Shown: positions 36,148-49,300 of the stretch, piece by piece
How the letters are laid out: each line of letters starts with the position of its first letter
Numbering within the stretch: the stretch's first letter is position 1
Assembly: GCA_037013495.1 (NCBI GenBank)
Contig: CM072808.1
Location: forward strand, 46,362,068 to 46,426,067
DNA from: Hippophae tibetana
Lineage: Eukaryota; Streptophyta; Magnoliopsida; Rosales; Elaeagnaceae
Length of the DNA stretch: 64,000 bases
Direction: 5' to 3'
Program-made: the position numbers and the translations under genes
The notes under the pieces: generated by a model
The model's database searches: none
What the model was told of the DNA's origin: nothing
Seen by the model: only the letters and a program-made list of their open reading frames with translations

Positions 36148-36262
36148 AGTCACTCCGACGCAGTTATTGATCAGCGTCGAGTTGCCGCGTGGACTCGCTT
36201 TTAGTGGAACCCATGATAAGAACCTGCTACTGGGGGAGCAGTTGCTCCCCTTCGTTCGTATA
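36148..36262. other. GC-rich island in duplication copy B
   Basis: Counterpart of 31008-31160: CACTCCGACG, then CAGCGTCGAGTTGCCGCGTG, GTGGAACCCATG and CCCCTTCGTTCG. An AT-rich block (36262-36590) follows that copy A lacks, after which homology resumes at AGTAGGTTTAAATA. Confidence 0.5.
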
Positions 36263-36590
36263 GACCAGTAATATTAAATAAATTGTAACATCAAATTGTA
36301 TATTTTATTTAACATTTTTAATATATTTATAAATTAAAATTATATTATTTCAAGAGTCAATAAACTCACATTATTATGAATAATTATACTTATTAAAAAA
36401 AATTATATTATATTTTTTATTAATATTTAAATTCATTTAAAATAAAAAATATATTTTATTATAATATCATCTTATTAATATCTTAACTTATTAAATAATA
36501 AAAAATAAATTCATAAAATTTACAAATTATATAATTAATAAAATATCTTATTTTAATTTAAACTTCTATCCTATAATATCACTTTCCCTT
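36262..36590. other. AT-rich block of about 0.33 kb specific to duplication copy B
   Basis: It interrupts the alignment of the two copies between CTTCGTTCG and GCACTTTCC / TCACTTTCC. No ORF and no clear terminal repeats. Confidence 0.45.
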
Positions 36591-36900
36591 ATGTGAGGAT
36601 GTGACTAGAAAATGGAAGTAGGTTTAAATACAGTAATACTTCACAGCAATATTATATATACGCATTTTCATGAGATTATTAAAATATATCACAAATATGT
36701 TGTATACAAAAATGAAATATTATGTGATAAAATTAGATATATAAATTTTTGTTTATTTTTATTTTTATTTTTTATTTTGAATAAAATACATATTTGTATT
36801 ATTTTTTCACTTAGATAATTTTTCATGAAGTTATTTTACTACCTATGTTATGTTTATATTCATAAAATGTATATTTTATTGTTAATTTAGATCTTTATCA

Positions 36901-39900
36901 AAATTCTTAGTATTAAAGATTAAGAAGATTATAATATAGTATAAATATTTTAATTTTTTTTAAAACGTTCAATACATCAATTAGAATAAAAAATAGTTGA
37001 TTAAAAAACCTTTCTATATAGCAAAATACAAAGTCTTAAATATTTTTAAGTGTGTTTTAAAATATTTTTGATTTTGAATTAATAATTTTGATTATTAATG
37101 TATATATATTGATGATTTTTTTTATATATATATCTTTAATGAAATTTTATTTAATAAAAAGCAATATAAATTTTTTCTTTCAATATACACTAAAGAATAA
37201 GAAAAAAAAGTCATACAATATTAAAAAACACAAGTATATATAACATTTCTTCTCCCACACCAAGTCACCAAATCATTTTTAAGATAAAGAATGTTGTTAT
37301 TTGTAACATGTGATCGGAACCAAAAAAGAAAACATTATATATCTACCAAATGTTACGGTAACACTTGTTCGACATATTATTAAATAAGTCAGTTGTGAAA
37401 TTAATGGAGGTAGGCATGCTACCAAAAAACACATGGTAGCAGCTGAATCTTATAATTAAAGATATGTTTTTATTTTTATTTTTGAGTGTAATTAATTTGG
37501 TAGCCATAGAATTATTCATAAAAGAGAAATGAGTTTATTATATAACATGTGAAATGCATAAAAAGATGTACTAAGCAAATATACAAAAAATCTGAAAAAC
37601 TCTAATCGTGGAAATTAAAGTGGATGAGAAAAGAAGATAACGTTATCATCAATGTCAGTCCCATTCTCAATATTCAATAGCCTTCTGAAACAATGACCTA
37701 ACTTTTTCTGGTTATATATGTGATCTACTATCCTTACAACTCTTCCAATTTATCACCACTAGCCATTTATTGATGTGGATTATTAATTATTCACTACTTT
37801 CCCCCCCCCCCCCCCCCCCCCCCCTTATTTTTTAGGTGTATGTATATGTTCACTAGCTACCAAAGACAAAATGATGGAGCCAGCTATTGCAAATTATTAT
37901 GGTATTTTCTTTTTAGGCGAATTTCGTGTGTATTATTTACATATCATTCATGTTGAAAAAAGCAATATGATGATGAACATTTGGGTCCCCCATCTTACAT
38001 ATTTATAGAGGAACCATTTATTTAATTTTGATTTTTTTTTTGTTTAACTATGTGTGTTGTTATTTATGCATTTAATATTATTGAATATGTATAGCAAAAG
38101 AAAAAAGAAAAAAAACTTGAAGAGATAGACATAATAAAACATATAGACTTTATATAAAGCTGATATAATAAAATAGATTATATAATAAAATTATATAATT
38201 TATTATAATCTTATATTTCAATAATTTAGATTTATCGGAGTGATTAAGAGAGAAAATTTATCATTTGAATTTCATTCGGTAGAATAAAATAATTGTGTAA
38301 AAAATTAATATAAACAATGAATATTTAATAAAGCATGCATGCATCCTATATCATATACATATACTTTACTTAAAAAAAATAAATAAATCAAGAGTATTAT
38401 TTCTTATTGTGGCTAAGTGAGTAACAAATTGTATGAGTTATAATAAAAAGAGCATATCACACAAATGCCCTTCGAGTTTGCTTAAATAGCAAACTACTCC
38501 GCAAGTTCAAAAAGACATCAATAAACTCATTTTTCAAATTTATTTTTCATTGGGATATTGTGGTAAAAAGTTATTTAATACATGCAATTGTTATTTTAAA
38601 GAATAAAGTATACCATTAGTTAATAAATTTTAATTATTTTTATATGTAAAGGTTCTCAAATTTTTTATATATATAATTTATTTCTCTAATTTTTAAAATT
38701 TTAGATATAAGTTATTAAAATTTTAAAATCTATAATTTAATTTTAAATTTTTTAAATCTTATAATTCAATCTTAAAGTCTTAGAAGTGAGTAGCTTCGCT
38801 ACTAAAATGAATATTTATGAATAAAAAATTAAGATAAACGTTTAAAGTTTTAAAATTTTAGAAATTAAATTACATGATTTAAAAATGTAGTAATTTATGT
38901 ATGAAATTTTAAAAATTTGATAATAAAATCGTATGTTTAAAAGATCGAGTACCAAATGTTACATTTAAAAAAATGGTAAACTTACTTGCAAATTTAATTA
39001 AGTATGGGAATTGATAGTATACTTTAATCCCGTGGGTAGTTTCCTCTGCTGCAAAATAAAATGTGGATAGCTTGTTACATATCACCAAAATTGATGAGTT
39101 TGTGATGTTTGATAATGCATATAACCTTACAATTTACTCCCATATTTTAAATCATATAAACATTATTTAACGAGATAAAGATCATATTGAATAATAATTA
39201 AAATTGATGAAAGAAAGAAACAAAAACAAAAAAAGAATTACACGCTCAAGATTAGCGGGGAAAAAGAGAGAGAATATTATACTTTAATTTTCTGGGCTTT
39301 TGCAATGCAATTGCCTTGGATCCCATATTATGCAACAGTGTGTCTTTCATACTTTCGCACTACATGGCATATAATTCATGCATTGATATGTCATTTAGTT
39401 TAGATTTTCAACTTATCCATGCTCGTGAAATCAGAATCTACCTTTTAATTTCCTAAATTTGTCTGTATCGATAAAAATGAGATAAAAAATTATTAACATA
39501 AGACAATTTTATATAATTCTATATGTTAAAATTATTTTAAAACTAAAAAAAAAAATTATTTTGTTTGAATAAGTATGACACCTATTACAACTTAAAAAAT
39601 GAATGAAAATTTATAAAAATTATTCATTGTAACAAATAAATAAATAAAATATAATTATTCTTATTAGTTTCATCATAGTAAATAATAAAATATGATTATG
39701 ATTAACAATTTAATTTATATTTTTATGTAATTTATCTAATGATATAAAGATAATAACTACCATTATATCTGTTTTAAATTATAATCTCGAATCACACTAA
39801 AATATCAATTATTTTTAAAAAAGTTATATTTTTGATTAATAACCACTTTAATTCACTAATTTTGAATATACAGCCTTATAATATTTAATCTTTAGTAAGG

Positions 39901-39960
39901 GAGTTGTTGGTCCCTTTATTGATAAAAAAATTTCTAAAGTGCTAAATTTTGTACAATTAA
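36901..39960. other. AT-rich intergenic DNA with a poly(C) run
   Basis: No gene recognised. The only striking object is the C24 run at 37801-37824. Around 38460-38560 and 39240-39360 the composition is less extreme, but no open frame stands out. Confidence 0.55.
37801..37824. repeat. poly(C) run of 24
   Basis: Twenty-four consecutive C following ACTTT. Shorter G/C runs occur at 17316-17325 and about 49791-49798. The complementary G run could form a quadruplex and the C run an i-motif. The exact length may be a sequencing artefact. Confidence 0.9.
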
Positions 39961-40137
39961 AGGAGTAGAAGTGATTGGCATTATTACTTGATTGCTCAGC
40001 CAGTTGAATTTACTCATCTCAAAGTTGTAGCGGAGTTAGATGAGTTTGACCAATCTCATTCTTGTATTCCTGGATTAACTAAAAAAGAACCTAAAAGTGC
40101 TTACCCAAAAACTCAAGGAGGCGCACATATTCAATAA
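39961..40137 (+). pseudogene. short coding-like fragment of unknown family
   Basis: A 58-codon open stretch without a convincing start codon, bounded by an in-frame TAA on the left and TAA at 40135-40137. It reads SDWHYYLIAQPVEFTHLKVV, AELDEFDQSHSCIPGLTKK and EPKSAYPKTQGGAHIQ. The base composition is markedly less AT-rich than the neighbours. It looks like an exon or retrogene fragment; I do not recognise the parent. Confidence 0.35.
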
Positions 40138-41588
40138 TATTGTTCATGATCTCCCACCCTTATTCTTAGAGGTCAAACATAATGTTCCATATATTTAACA
40201 ACCATAAATTTACGGGAGTTCCAATGAGATTTGTCATTTTTGAAAGCTTGAACGAAAAAATTAAAGGTTTTTTAAATTGAAAGCTGGGCAGCCGAAGCCA
40301 TTCTTAAGATTAGTTAAAACTTGGACCATTTTCCTTTACAATTTTATATGTACATATTTTAATGCCAATGTCCCAATGGTCTAGAGTATTATGGTCTCCT
40401 GTACAAAGATTTAGGTTTAGGTAGCGAACCCTTTGCTTTCTCTATCCTAAATATAATATTAGAAAAATAAAATAAAAAATACAGGTGATTTTGAATATAC
40501 ATAACTAAAGAAGCCTAAGAAAAAAAATAAATTGTGCTGTATGTACAAGTTTACTCTAAATAAAAGGTTTAGACAAATCTTTAACACAGAATACATTTTG
40601 ATGTCATGCGTACACATACGAATTAAAAATGAGAGAAAAATAAACATTTTGTGAGTATTCATCACTCATCAGTATCTGTACATAAACTTCTTCAATTCAG
40701 TTCTTTCAAATTAACTTAAAAATACTTATGTTTTTTAAAAAAATGAATATATATTGTTTTTGTTATCCACGTTTTCCAAAAGTTAGGTCTAAATAAACAC
40801 TAAATAATATCCCAAAAATATAGATTCTGAATTCAATAACAAACACCAAGTAATTTAACAAAAAGAAATACCACTCAAATATTAAATCAATTTTCAAATC
40901 ACACCTATTTTTTTAAAAAAAATATTTTTGAATCATAAACCAAACAGCCCCTAAATGTATTTTTTTAAGCTAATAAAATATGTTTTTAAAATAATTAATC
41001 AGCTTGCTAGCAGGCCAATCATGTGGCTACGACACTGGTACTTTAATTAAGAAATTTGGTCATTTCACAAATTTTACCACAATTATCAAGCGTGACAATT
41101 TTAAATTGTGTAGTACTTAACAGATGGCACTATATAACAAGCATACAAAACAAATGATTTGGGGTCTGTTAAAGTAGTAAGCTAGCATTTATCAATGCAT
41201 AACCTATCCATATGCTTTTAAGGATAAACATATTATTTTAGCCATGACCTTGAAAATGAACTTCAATTAGTTCCTGAGAGAACCAGTAAGCTAGGAAGAT
41301 TATACATGAAATATTTCCAGAACAAATAAATTCTATATCAGTTAAATATACTCATCAACAATACACTGAGTTAAAACAAAACCGGTATCGCTTCAAGAGC
41401 TTTTATTTGGTCAACAAAGCCAACCCTAATTCTACAGAAAAAAACATCACGAAATGATTAAAAAGGAAGTCAGTTCGACAAATATATGAAAGCACTGTTC
41501 AATTATCACAATCTGAGAACAGCATAAATACGTTTCCAAGCAGACGTAACATAAGAAGTTAAAGAATATGTGGCCTCACTGGCCTTTC

Positions 41589-41658
41589 TCATTCTGCTCT
41601 AGACTGTCCAGATCTAGAAGACAATATAATGCCAACAATAAGGCCGTAAAGAGCAAGA

Positions 41659-41690
<32 letters not shown>

Positions 41691-43179
41691 TACAAAAAGC
41701 TTTGGCTGTTGTGCATTAGCTCTGCAAGATTAAAAAGATTGGATCATAAGGGCAAAAACAAATTAAATATAAGAAAGCTGTAACAAAGTCTCTATTGAAT
41801 CTACATTTAGCACACATTATTTCACAATGCTAATTAAAATATGAAAAACTTACACTAAAAATAAAGGGGTGGGAGTTTGGCCTTAGGTTACTAAATCAGC
41901 TATGTTCGAACAGATTAAATAAAGTTATCAACTTAACAAATAAATTAAGGAACCAACACTGAGGATAAAAGATGACTGTGGCCATATTCTTGAAGATAAA
42001 AATTATACCTAACACCAGCATCCCCGACTATACCAATAGCCATTCCAGCTGAAAGCCCAGCAAGACCACAAGCGAGACCAGAAGATAGATGTGCGTATCC
42101 ATCAAAAAGATAATAGGGTTTGGCCTTAGGGTTAATACCAGTACTGATGATAACAGCAATGATAAGGCCATATATACCCAAAACTCCTGCCATAACAACT
42201 GGAACAATGGACTTCATCACCAACTCAGGCCTCATCACACCCATAGAAGCCACACCTACCCCACTCTTAGCTGTGCCATAAGCAGCACCCATACCTGTCC
42301 AGAAAATCCAATAGTAAAATTGTAACAAAAGATGGCACAATTTCCCCACAAGCCACAACAGCCCCATATAGCATTGAAGTAAAGGGGTGCGTGAAGCAGA
42401 GTATAACTTATAAAAACTTAAGACATCAAGTGACATGGGTCTATTGGCCTCTTCTGCATAAATTGACCTGTTCTCATGAGTTTGGATAACAAAAAGATTG
42501 AAGTTCCAATAGGATCCAAGCCAAAGCAATCAGAATTCCAAAAAGAAGCAAATGTTAACAAAATTTGCTCTGGGCTTGCTAACCAATTAGCATTAACCAA
42601 GGAAAATAGTTATATAATCTGGAAAACCGTAATTCGTTCTAGGCTTCTAGCTTCTAATTATGGATAATACAGAAAAATTCAAATAAGATCAATAACCACA
42701 ATATCAATCCTCTGATCCGTTTTCATGTATAATTCACACAACTAAGTGAAAATTATATTCCACATATCTTACAACACATTCAATTTCCACTACTTGACAC
42801 TCACCTCAAACCAAAAAGAAAAAGAAAAAAAAAGACGCATTTTGATCGGTCAAGCAAGGATTTTTATTTCTCACAGTTCAATATATGCACCAGTTAAGAT
42901 CAACCCCTATATAGATTACAAAATATCCCTAAAATTCAAGTTCGAACTCTATTTTTTCTTTCCAAATATCCTTCTTTTCTCGGAAACCAGACAGATCCCA
43001 AATGGCACAATTGTATGAATATGGATCACGGATTAACATGTATCCACGTGTCCGAATACGTGTGTATGAAGATGAAAGTTAGGGTTTGGTTACAACTTAC
43101 AAGAGAATACGAGAGCCGCCGCTGCGCCTAGGAAGCCGAAGAATGGAGCCGTTTCATCGCCGCTGAAAGTTGAAGACAT
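41589..43179 (-). CDS. VHA-c: V-type H+-ATPase 16-kDa proteolipid, subunit c
   Basis: Forms the proton-carrying c-ring of the membrane V0 sector of the vacuolar H+-ATPase. Three exons fit: 43101-43179, 42009-42294 and 41589-41721, totalling 165 aa, the family's usual size. Both introns have GT-AG ends (TT|GTAAGT...GGACAG|GT and AG|GTATAA...TTGCAG|AG) and split codons cleanly. The protein starts [20 protein letters not shown], has four hydrophobic helices, contains [20 protein letters not shown] with [17 protein letters not shown], and has the proton-binding glutamate in helix 4 ([13 protein letters not shown]). It ends SRSGQSRAE. No lesion. An in-frame ORF reading through intron 1 is an artefact. 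Confidence 0.96.
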
Positions 43180-43269
43180 GGTTTCTAACGTGGATCTGGA
43201 GCGACGTCGTTGGGATCTAAGAGAGCTTTTAGAGCTTCAGCAATCACCCTTCAATCTCTCTGTTGGTTT

Positions 43270-45375
43270 TGAGAGACTCGGTACGCTTCTGCTTAAAAAA
43301 AAAGGTAATTAATAGGGAAAATACCAATTAAAATGTAGTTTTTAAAAAATGTACAACTAGTTAACAATTTTTTAAAATATGCATAATTTTATTTTAAATT
43401 AATTATTTTAATTTAAATAAATTTAGATATAATTAAATCTTATCACCATAATAATAAATAAATTTTCTATTAATAAAAATATTTAAGAATTATTAATTTT
43501 TGAATAAAAAATAAATTTTTTATATTGATAAATTTATTATTTATTTAAAATATTACATATTTTTTTATATATTTAATTAATAATTAAATTAAAATAAATT
43601 TTTATTTACCTTTATTAATAAATAAGTAACATTTAATGTAATTTTTAGAAAAAACTAAAAACACAGTACACATTTTCAACTACTAATAAACTTACTCATC
43701 CGTAATTAAGAAAAACAAACTAAAATATGTTGGAATAACATATGAACAAGTAAGCTTAATCTATTTAATCATTGAAATTTGCGTAGTGTATATATATTTT
43801 TATATATATAAATAATTTATTTATTTTTACTTTTAATTTTTTTTAGTAAAAAAAATATATTCATTTATTTTGTAAAAAATAAACATATCTTTTAAATAAA
43901 TTTTCTTATATAAATAAGAGTTATGTCATATAATTAAATTATATACTTTTAAGAATAACATTATTATATATAATTACAAATAATTTGTTGATACTTGGTT
44001 GGTTCTTAGGTAGATATTTCATATTATTATTTTTATTAATGTTAAATAATTAAAAAAAGTATATTCCGTTGTAATAAGTATTTTTGTAGATATTTTATAT
44101 TATTTTTCTATTTATTAATGTTAAATAATTAAAAAAATTATATTTCGTTGTAATAAGTATTTTTTATTTTAAGAATATTAATATATATATACTAAGGTGA
44201 CCTAAAAATTGATTATGAAGTACAACAACAATATGCTAACCATGAAATTAATTTAATTTAAAATTTCTATTACATTATTTAGTAATATAAGTCCTTTGTG
44301 AAATGATCACCAAAATCATTTGACAATTATAAGTCAAATTTTTAATGGAAAATTTTCATAATTTTTTTTATATGAAATGAGCGGTAAATATTTATTTATT
44401 TTCAATATCTTTTTAAAATCTTATAAAATTAAAATTAAAATTTTATTTATTTATACTATATATAAAAATTTAAATTTTTAAATTTTTAAATAAAAATAGT
44501 CACACATATATTATTATTATTACCCTTAATTATTATATAATTTATTTTTAAACTATTTATTAATAAAAATTATTAATTTAAAATATAAAGAATAATATTT
44601 TAAAAGTATTAAATACAAGCATAAACTTATACAAAATATTTGAATAATAATAATAATAAGTCAATAGTAAATTAACTTCAACATTTTAATAAATGAAATA
44701 ATGAAATGATAAATTTCCCAATATTAAAATAATAATGCTATATTTTTAATTACAATCAAATTTCATAATAAATTATTTTAATATTTTGATAAATTATTTA
44801 TATTCAAGTCATTTATTTAAAATAAATTTAGAAAAATAAAAAATAGCATAATTAAAAATTATAATTATAAAAATAACATATTATTATATAAAAAATATAT
44901 ATTTTTACAATTAAAAAATTACGATAACTTATTTCACTTTCAAAACCATTAAAATTAAAATATATTAATATATACCCATCAAATTAAAATCCTTTTAATA
45001 TTATTTTTGTTATTATAAATTTTGAAATTTTAAGATTGATATATATTTTATTTATAGTAAAAATAAATAAAAATAAGAATTAATAATTAAAAAAAATATT
45101 TTTAAAAAATATTAACTCATTGATAACATATTTTTATAGATAATTAAACGTTAAATCCTAAATTTTAAAATTTTAAATTATAAAACTTATATCCTAAATT
45201 TTAAGCCTTAAATTAATTAGATTTAAGATTATTTTTATATTTTAATATATATATATATATTTTTTAATTTTTTTTTATTAGATATAAATATTTATTATAT
45301 TAAATTTTTTATTTTAAGTTTTATCGTGTTATTTTTTATAATTTAAAAAAAACTTGGGAAATTAAGCAGGACAGA
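43270..45375. other. AT-rich intergenic DNA between two divergent genes
   Basis: Separates the V-ATPase gene (-) from UFD1 (+), so both promoters must lie here. Contains a 75-bp tandem duplication at 44011-44161. No gene recognised. Confidence 0.6.
44011..44161. repeat. tandem duplication of a 75-bp unit
   Basis: Two copies starting TAGATATTTCATATTATTAT (44011) and TAGATATTTTATATTATTTT (44086). Both contain AATGTTAAATAATTAAAAAA and end GTTGTAATAAGTATTTTT. Confidence 0.85.
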
Positions 45376-45379
45376 CCAG

Positions 45380-46322
45380 AAGCCCAAGCCCAAGCCAAGT
45401 GTGCCCTTCATTGGTCTCGTCTAAAGCACCACGGTATCCATCGTTGCTTGCATGATAAGCTCAGAGTGTCTTACTGGACTTTACCTCTAAAACCCGATCG
45501 CTCTCTTTATTCCTTCCTTCATCAATTATCCTTATTTATTATCCCAACTTCTCTACGTTTTCTCGGAAATTTCCAGAACACTGCTTATACGCTTGTCTTT
45601 CTTTCTTCAATTTTCGGTATTATAATCCTATCCTTATTTAAATTTTAGATCTAATCGATTTTTTTTTTTAAATTTCCCTCTTAACGTTATATTTTTTCTC
45701 TTTTTATTTAGTCGTAGACTCGTAATATTGTTGGTCTTTTGGTTGCCGAGAAAATTTGGGGGGATCAAAGTAAAAGTAGTTATAGAGTTTTTATTTTTCT
45801 TACTAATCTTTAACCTGCTGCGGGATTTTAAACAATTGAAAAGGAAACTTCTTGTTGAGTTGAACGTATTTCGTCTGGTTTGTGGACTTGTTTTAGTCAT
45901 GAAATTTATCAAATTGTACGATTTTTGTTTATCTGGTTAGTGTTAGCTAAATGTTACTGATGAAATTGTTCAATATATTTTGTTTTACTTTGAGTTTATG
46001 CTGAGAATATTGAGTAGCCATGAGAATGCTCTGATTTTATTTAACATTATCTTTTCAATATATATATTTGTTGTTGTAGTTCGATGTTCAACGAAATCTG
46101 TAAAAGCTTTAAAATTGCGGAAAATTTCTTCGTATTTTTATGTGTATGAATTTATTGGGTTTTACTTATTTATATGGGTATTACTTTATGATAGAGTTAT
46201 GATTTTTACCATTAGTTATCAATTTTTTTATTTATCTGAACCCTATTAAAATTTCCTCATCTGGTAGCGAGCTTCAGAAGGTTGATCATTTGGTGCGACC
46301 ACTTTGTACACGTTATAAAATG
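45380..46322 (+). promoter_or_regulatory. 5' leader exons of UFD1 with a leader intron
   Basis: A first leader exon (about 45380-45615) plausibly ends at TTTTCG|GTATTA. A second (about 46267-46322) follows TTTCCTCATCTGGTAG and ends at the start codon. The first exon contains a 12-codon uORF starting at ATGATAAGCTCAGAG (45451). Boundaries rest on splice consensus only. Confidence 0.45.
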
Positions 46323-49300
46323 GTATGTTTTCCAACATAGTCTTGAAGTGCTAATCAAGTATGTATTGCTCTTTTTGCTTAACATTGCCGATGCTATTAG
46401 TTTTTCTGCTTTGTCAACATTCTGATGTTACAGCATCCGAATATAGAGTTGAAAGTTATCCATTATCACATCACAAGCTTCTTTTTCAAATAATTATATC
46501 ACTGATCAATGAATCTAATATGTATCATCACCACTATCCATGTATTGCATATGATTTGAAAGTTATCCATTATCACAAGCTTCTTTGTGATTTCTTTTAA
46601 AGCATTACATATTATCACAAGTTATTTTTTGGCTTGTTTTAGTTGGATCTTGTGTCTAATTTAAATGCTGTTAATTTTTTCTCATCTGATGTAATATTAG
46701 TTTCATTTGATTGTTTGTTTAATATTAAAATACTTAAATCCTAGAGATAGAGAACTTTGTTTTATTTCTTCGTTTCATTATTTATAAGACAATTCATTGT
46801 TTAAGTGGTTTTTAAGAATGGAAAAAATAACCAAATTGAGTTAATGTACTTTACTAGTCAGATTTGAGGCCAATAAATAATTTTAATTTTATCATGTCTT
46901 TTTGAACAGCTTATTGAGTCATATATCCTTTGGATGAATAATATATTAAAAAGGAAGGGTAGAGGAACCTAGTCATATTTAAGTTTACCAGAGTACTTTA
47001 AGTGGGAGGTTCTCTTGATTGAAGATGTTTGATACTTCTAGTGTTTAGTGTTTTCATTTCTTGATGATAATTACCACAACCATCACCAATATCACCATGT
47101 TCATTAAATTTGTTTGACATTGCAGTATTTTGATGGATATGGTTATCATGGGGCTTCATTTGAACAGTCATACCGGTGTTATCCAGCATCTTTTATTGAA
47201 AAGGTTATCTTCTTTCATTTTCTTCCAAGTTCAGACTTGTTCTGATTTATTGACTCTGGTTCCAAAATATGTTTATGGCATTATTGTTTTCAAAGGCCAT
47301 CTTTCTCATAATATTTCTGCATACTTCTCAACTTAGATGAATACATATTTCATCTTTTCCTTATCTTTTTTGAGTGGCAAAAGGTGAATACATACTGTGA
47401 CAGAAGTTATATTGTTAAACAATATGATGTTCATTCCTTTTAGATTTCTTCCCCTAAATAAACTGTTTAATTATTCAAAAGTTTTTTTTATGTGTGGTTG
47501 AATGGAGAAATACAGACAAGACTATGCATAATGTCCCTTGAGAGCGATAAAGTATCATCTAACGTATTATCTTAAGTGACATCTGAAATTCAAGCATCAT
47601 TTGCTTTAAATCTCCTCGAAACTTTCTTTTTGCCCCTATGTCAATTATGACGTTCAAATTTACTTCATGTATCATTCTAGTTGTGTTATATTGAGGCTTT
47701 CATATGGTGGTTCTCAGCTTGTCCTTTATTATGATTAACTTTTATTTTTTCTGTATTGCAGCCACAAATTGAAAGTGGCGATAAAAGTAAGCCTTCTGTG
47801 TCCTATAATTTTTTTATTCATAGATAATATCCTTGCCTATACCACTGACTTTTTTTTTTCCCCACCCTAGTTATAATGCCTCCTTCAGCCCTTGACCGCC
47901 TTGGTGAGTTTCTCTAGTTTATATGCCCTAACCATAATAATCTTTTCTACTTCTATTGCTTGTGCACACACTGACACATGCATAATATAAATGCTAATAT
48001 GAATGAATATAATCTTGCAGCATCTCTTCATATCGATTATCCAATGTTGTTTGAGCTTCGGAATGATGCTGTAGAGCGGGTTTCTCACTGTGGTGTTTTA
48101 GAATTCATTGCAGAAGAAGGCATGATTTATATGCCTTATTGGGTAGGAACTTTTTGTTTAATGTTTTATGTGTATATGCTTAGGGTTATTTACTGCATGT
48201 TTTGTTTAAGCCTCAAAGATGATACCTATGGTCATTAGATTTATGCTGTTTTCCTTTTGAATTACTGTGTCATAGATGATGGAGAATATGCTCTTACAAG
48301 AGGGAGACATTGTGAAAGTGAAGAATGTGACTCTTCCAAAGGGAAAATATGTTAAATTGCAACCTCACACGACAGACTTTTTGGATATTTCGAATCCAAA
48401 AGCTATGTGAGTTGGTGATTTCTAATATTATCACTCTCTTAGGTCAAATAATTGTTTCCTCAAAAAACTGAAGTGATTTTGATGTTACTGATATGTTTCC
48501 TAAGAAAACTAATGTGATTGTGATGTTATTGTCTCTCATCCATGATTGAAAAGTTATTTGTGCCATGTTTCCTTTTATAATTGTGCAGGTTAAGGAATTA
48601 TCAATTCAATTGGGATTCTTAAAGTTGTTTAGGATTTTTCTTAAATTATTTTTATTTACTTGTTTTACTCCTGTTTTTTAGTTTCATATTTGCCAGGTTG
48701 TTTATTTTTAATGGATTTGTGATGTATTGAGTATGCTGCTAGTTGAACAAAGGCATATATATGTGTGTGTGTGTGTTTACTAGGAGATCAGACCATACGA
48801 AAACTGAAATAAACTTGAGCAGTAACCAAACTGTTTTCAATGTAATCATATCTATTTTAAATAACATAAAATAGCCTGTTGACAACTTAATTTCTGGCTC
48901 CGTAAGTTCTATGCAAATCTCCTAGTAATACAAAGTTTTCCTTTTTTGAGAGAGTGGAAATTCCTTTCAATGGAAGTAAGTATTTAGAAAGTTAGTAAGA
49001 AAAAGGAAACTGTGTCATACTCTTTTTTTTGGTCCTTCTATTCTGCCACAAAGCAAGTACTGTATTTTATCCTATAAGCTTCCATAATATCTGATGGTGT
49101 AGAACTGTAGATTAGTAATTGTTGTTCCCAAAGTATTATTTAACGTGTTATTGTGCTGCAGCTTAGAGACAACACTAAGGAACTTTTCCTGCTTGACCAC
49201 TGGGGATAGTATTATGGTGGCATATAACAACAAGAAATATTATATAGATATAATAGAAACCAAACCTTCTAATGCCATAAGTATCATTGAGACAGACTGT

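Larger units (their letters stand above)
31690..36900. repeat. tandem segmental duplication, copy B
   Basis: Second unit of the duplication, directly following copy A in the same orientation. At about 36880-36910 the sequence again resembles the unit start (TTATTGTTAATTTAGATCTT followed by TATCAAAATT), which suggests the right boundary. Copy B has its own extra blocks at about 32330-33470 and 36262-36590. Confidence 0.75.

Noticed and set aside
41945..42529. 194-codon minus-strand ORF around V-ATPase exon 2
   Set aside because: Only the part below 42294 is coding; the N-terminal half reads through intron 1 and lacks family similarity.
45634..46600. Several ORFs of 66-92 codons within the UFD1 leader region
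   Set aside because: Intronic or leader sequence, hydrophobic AT-rich translations, overlapping on both strands.
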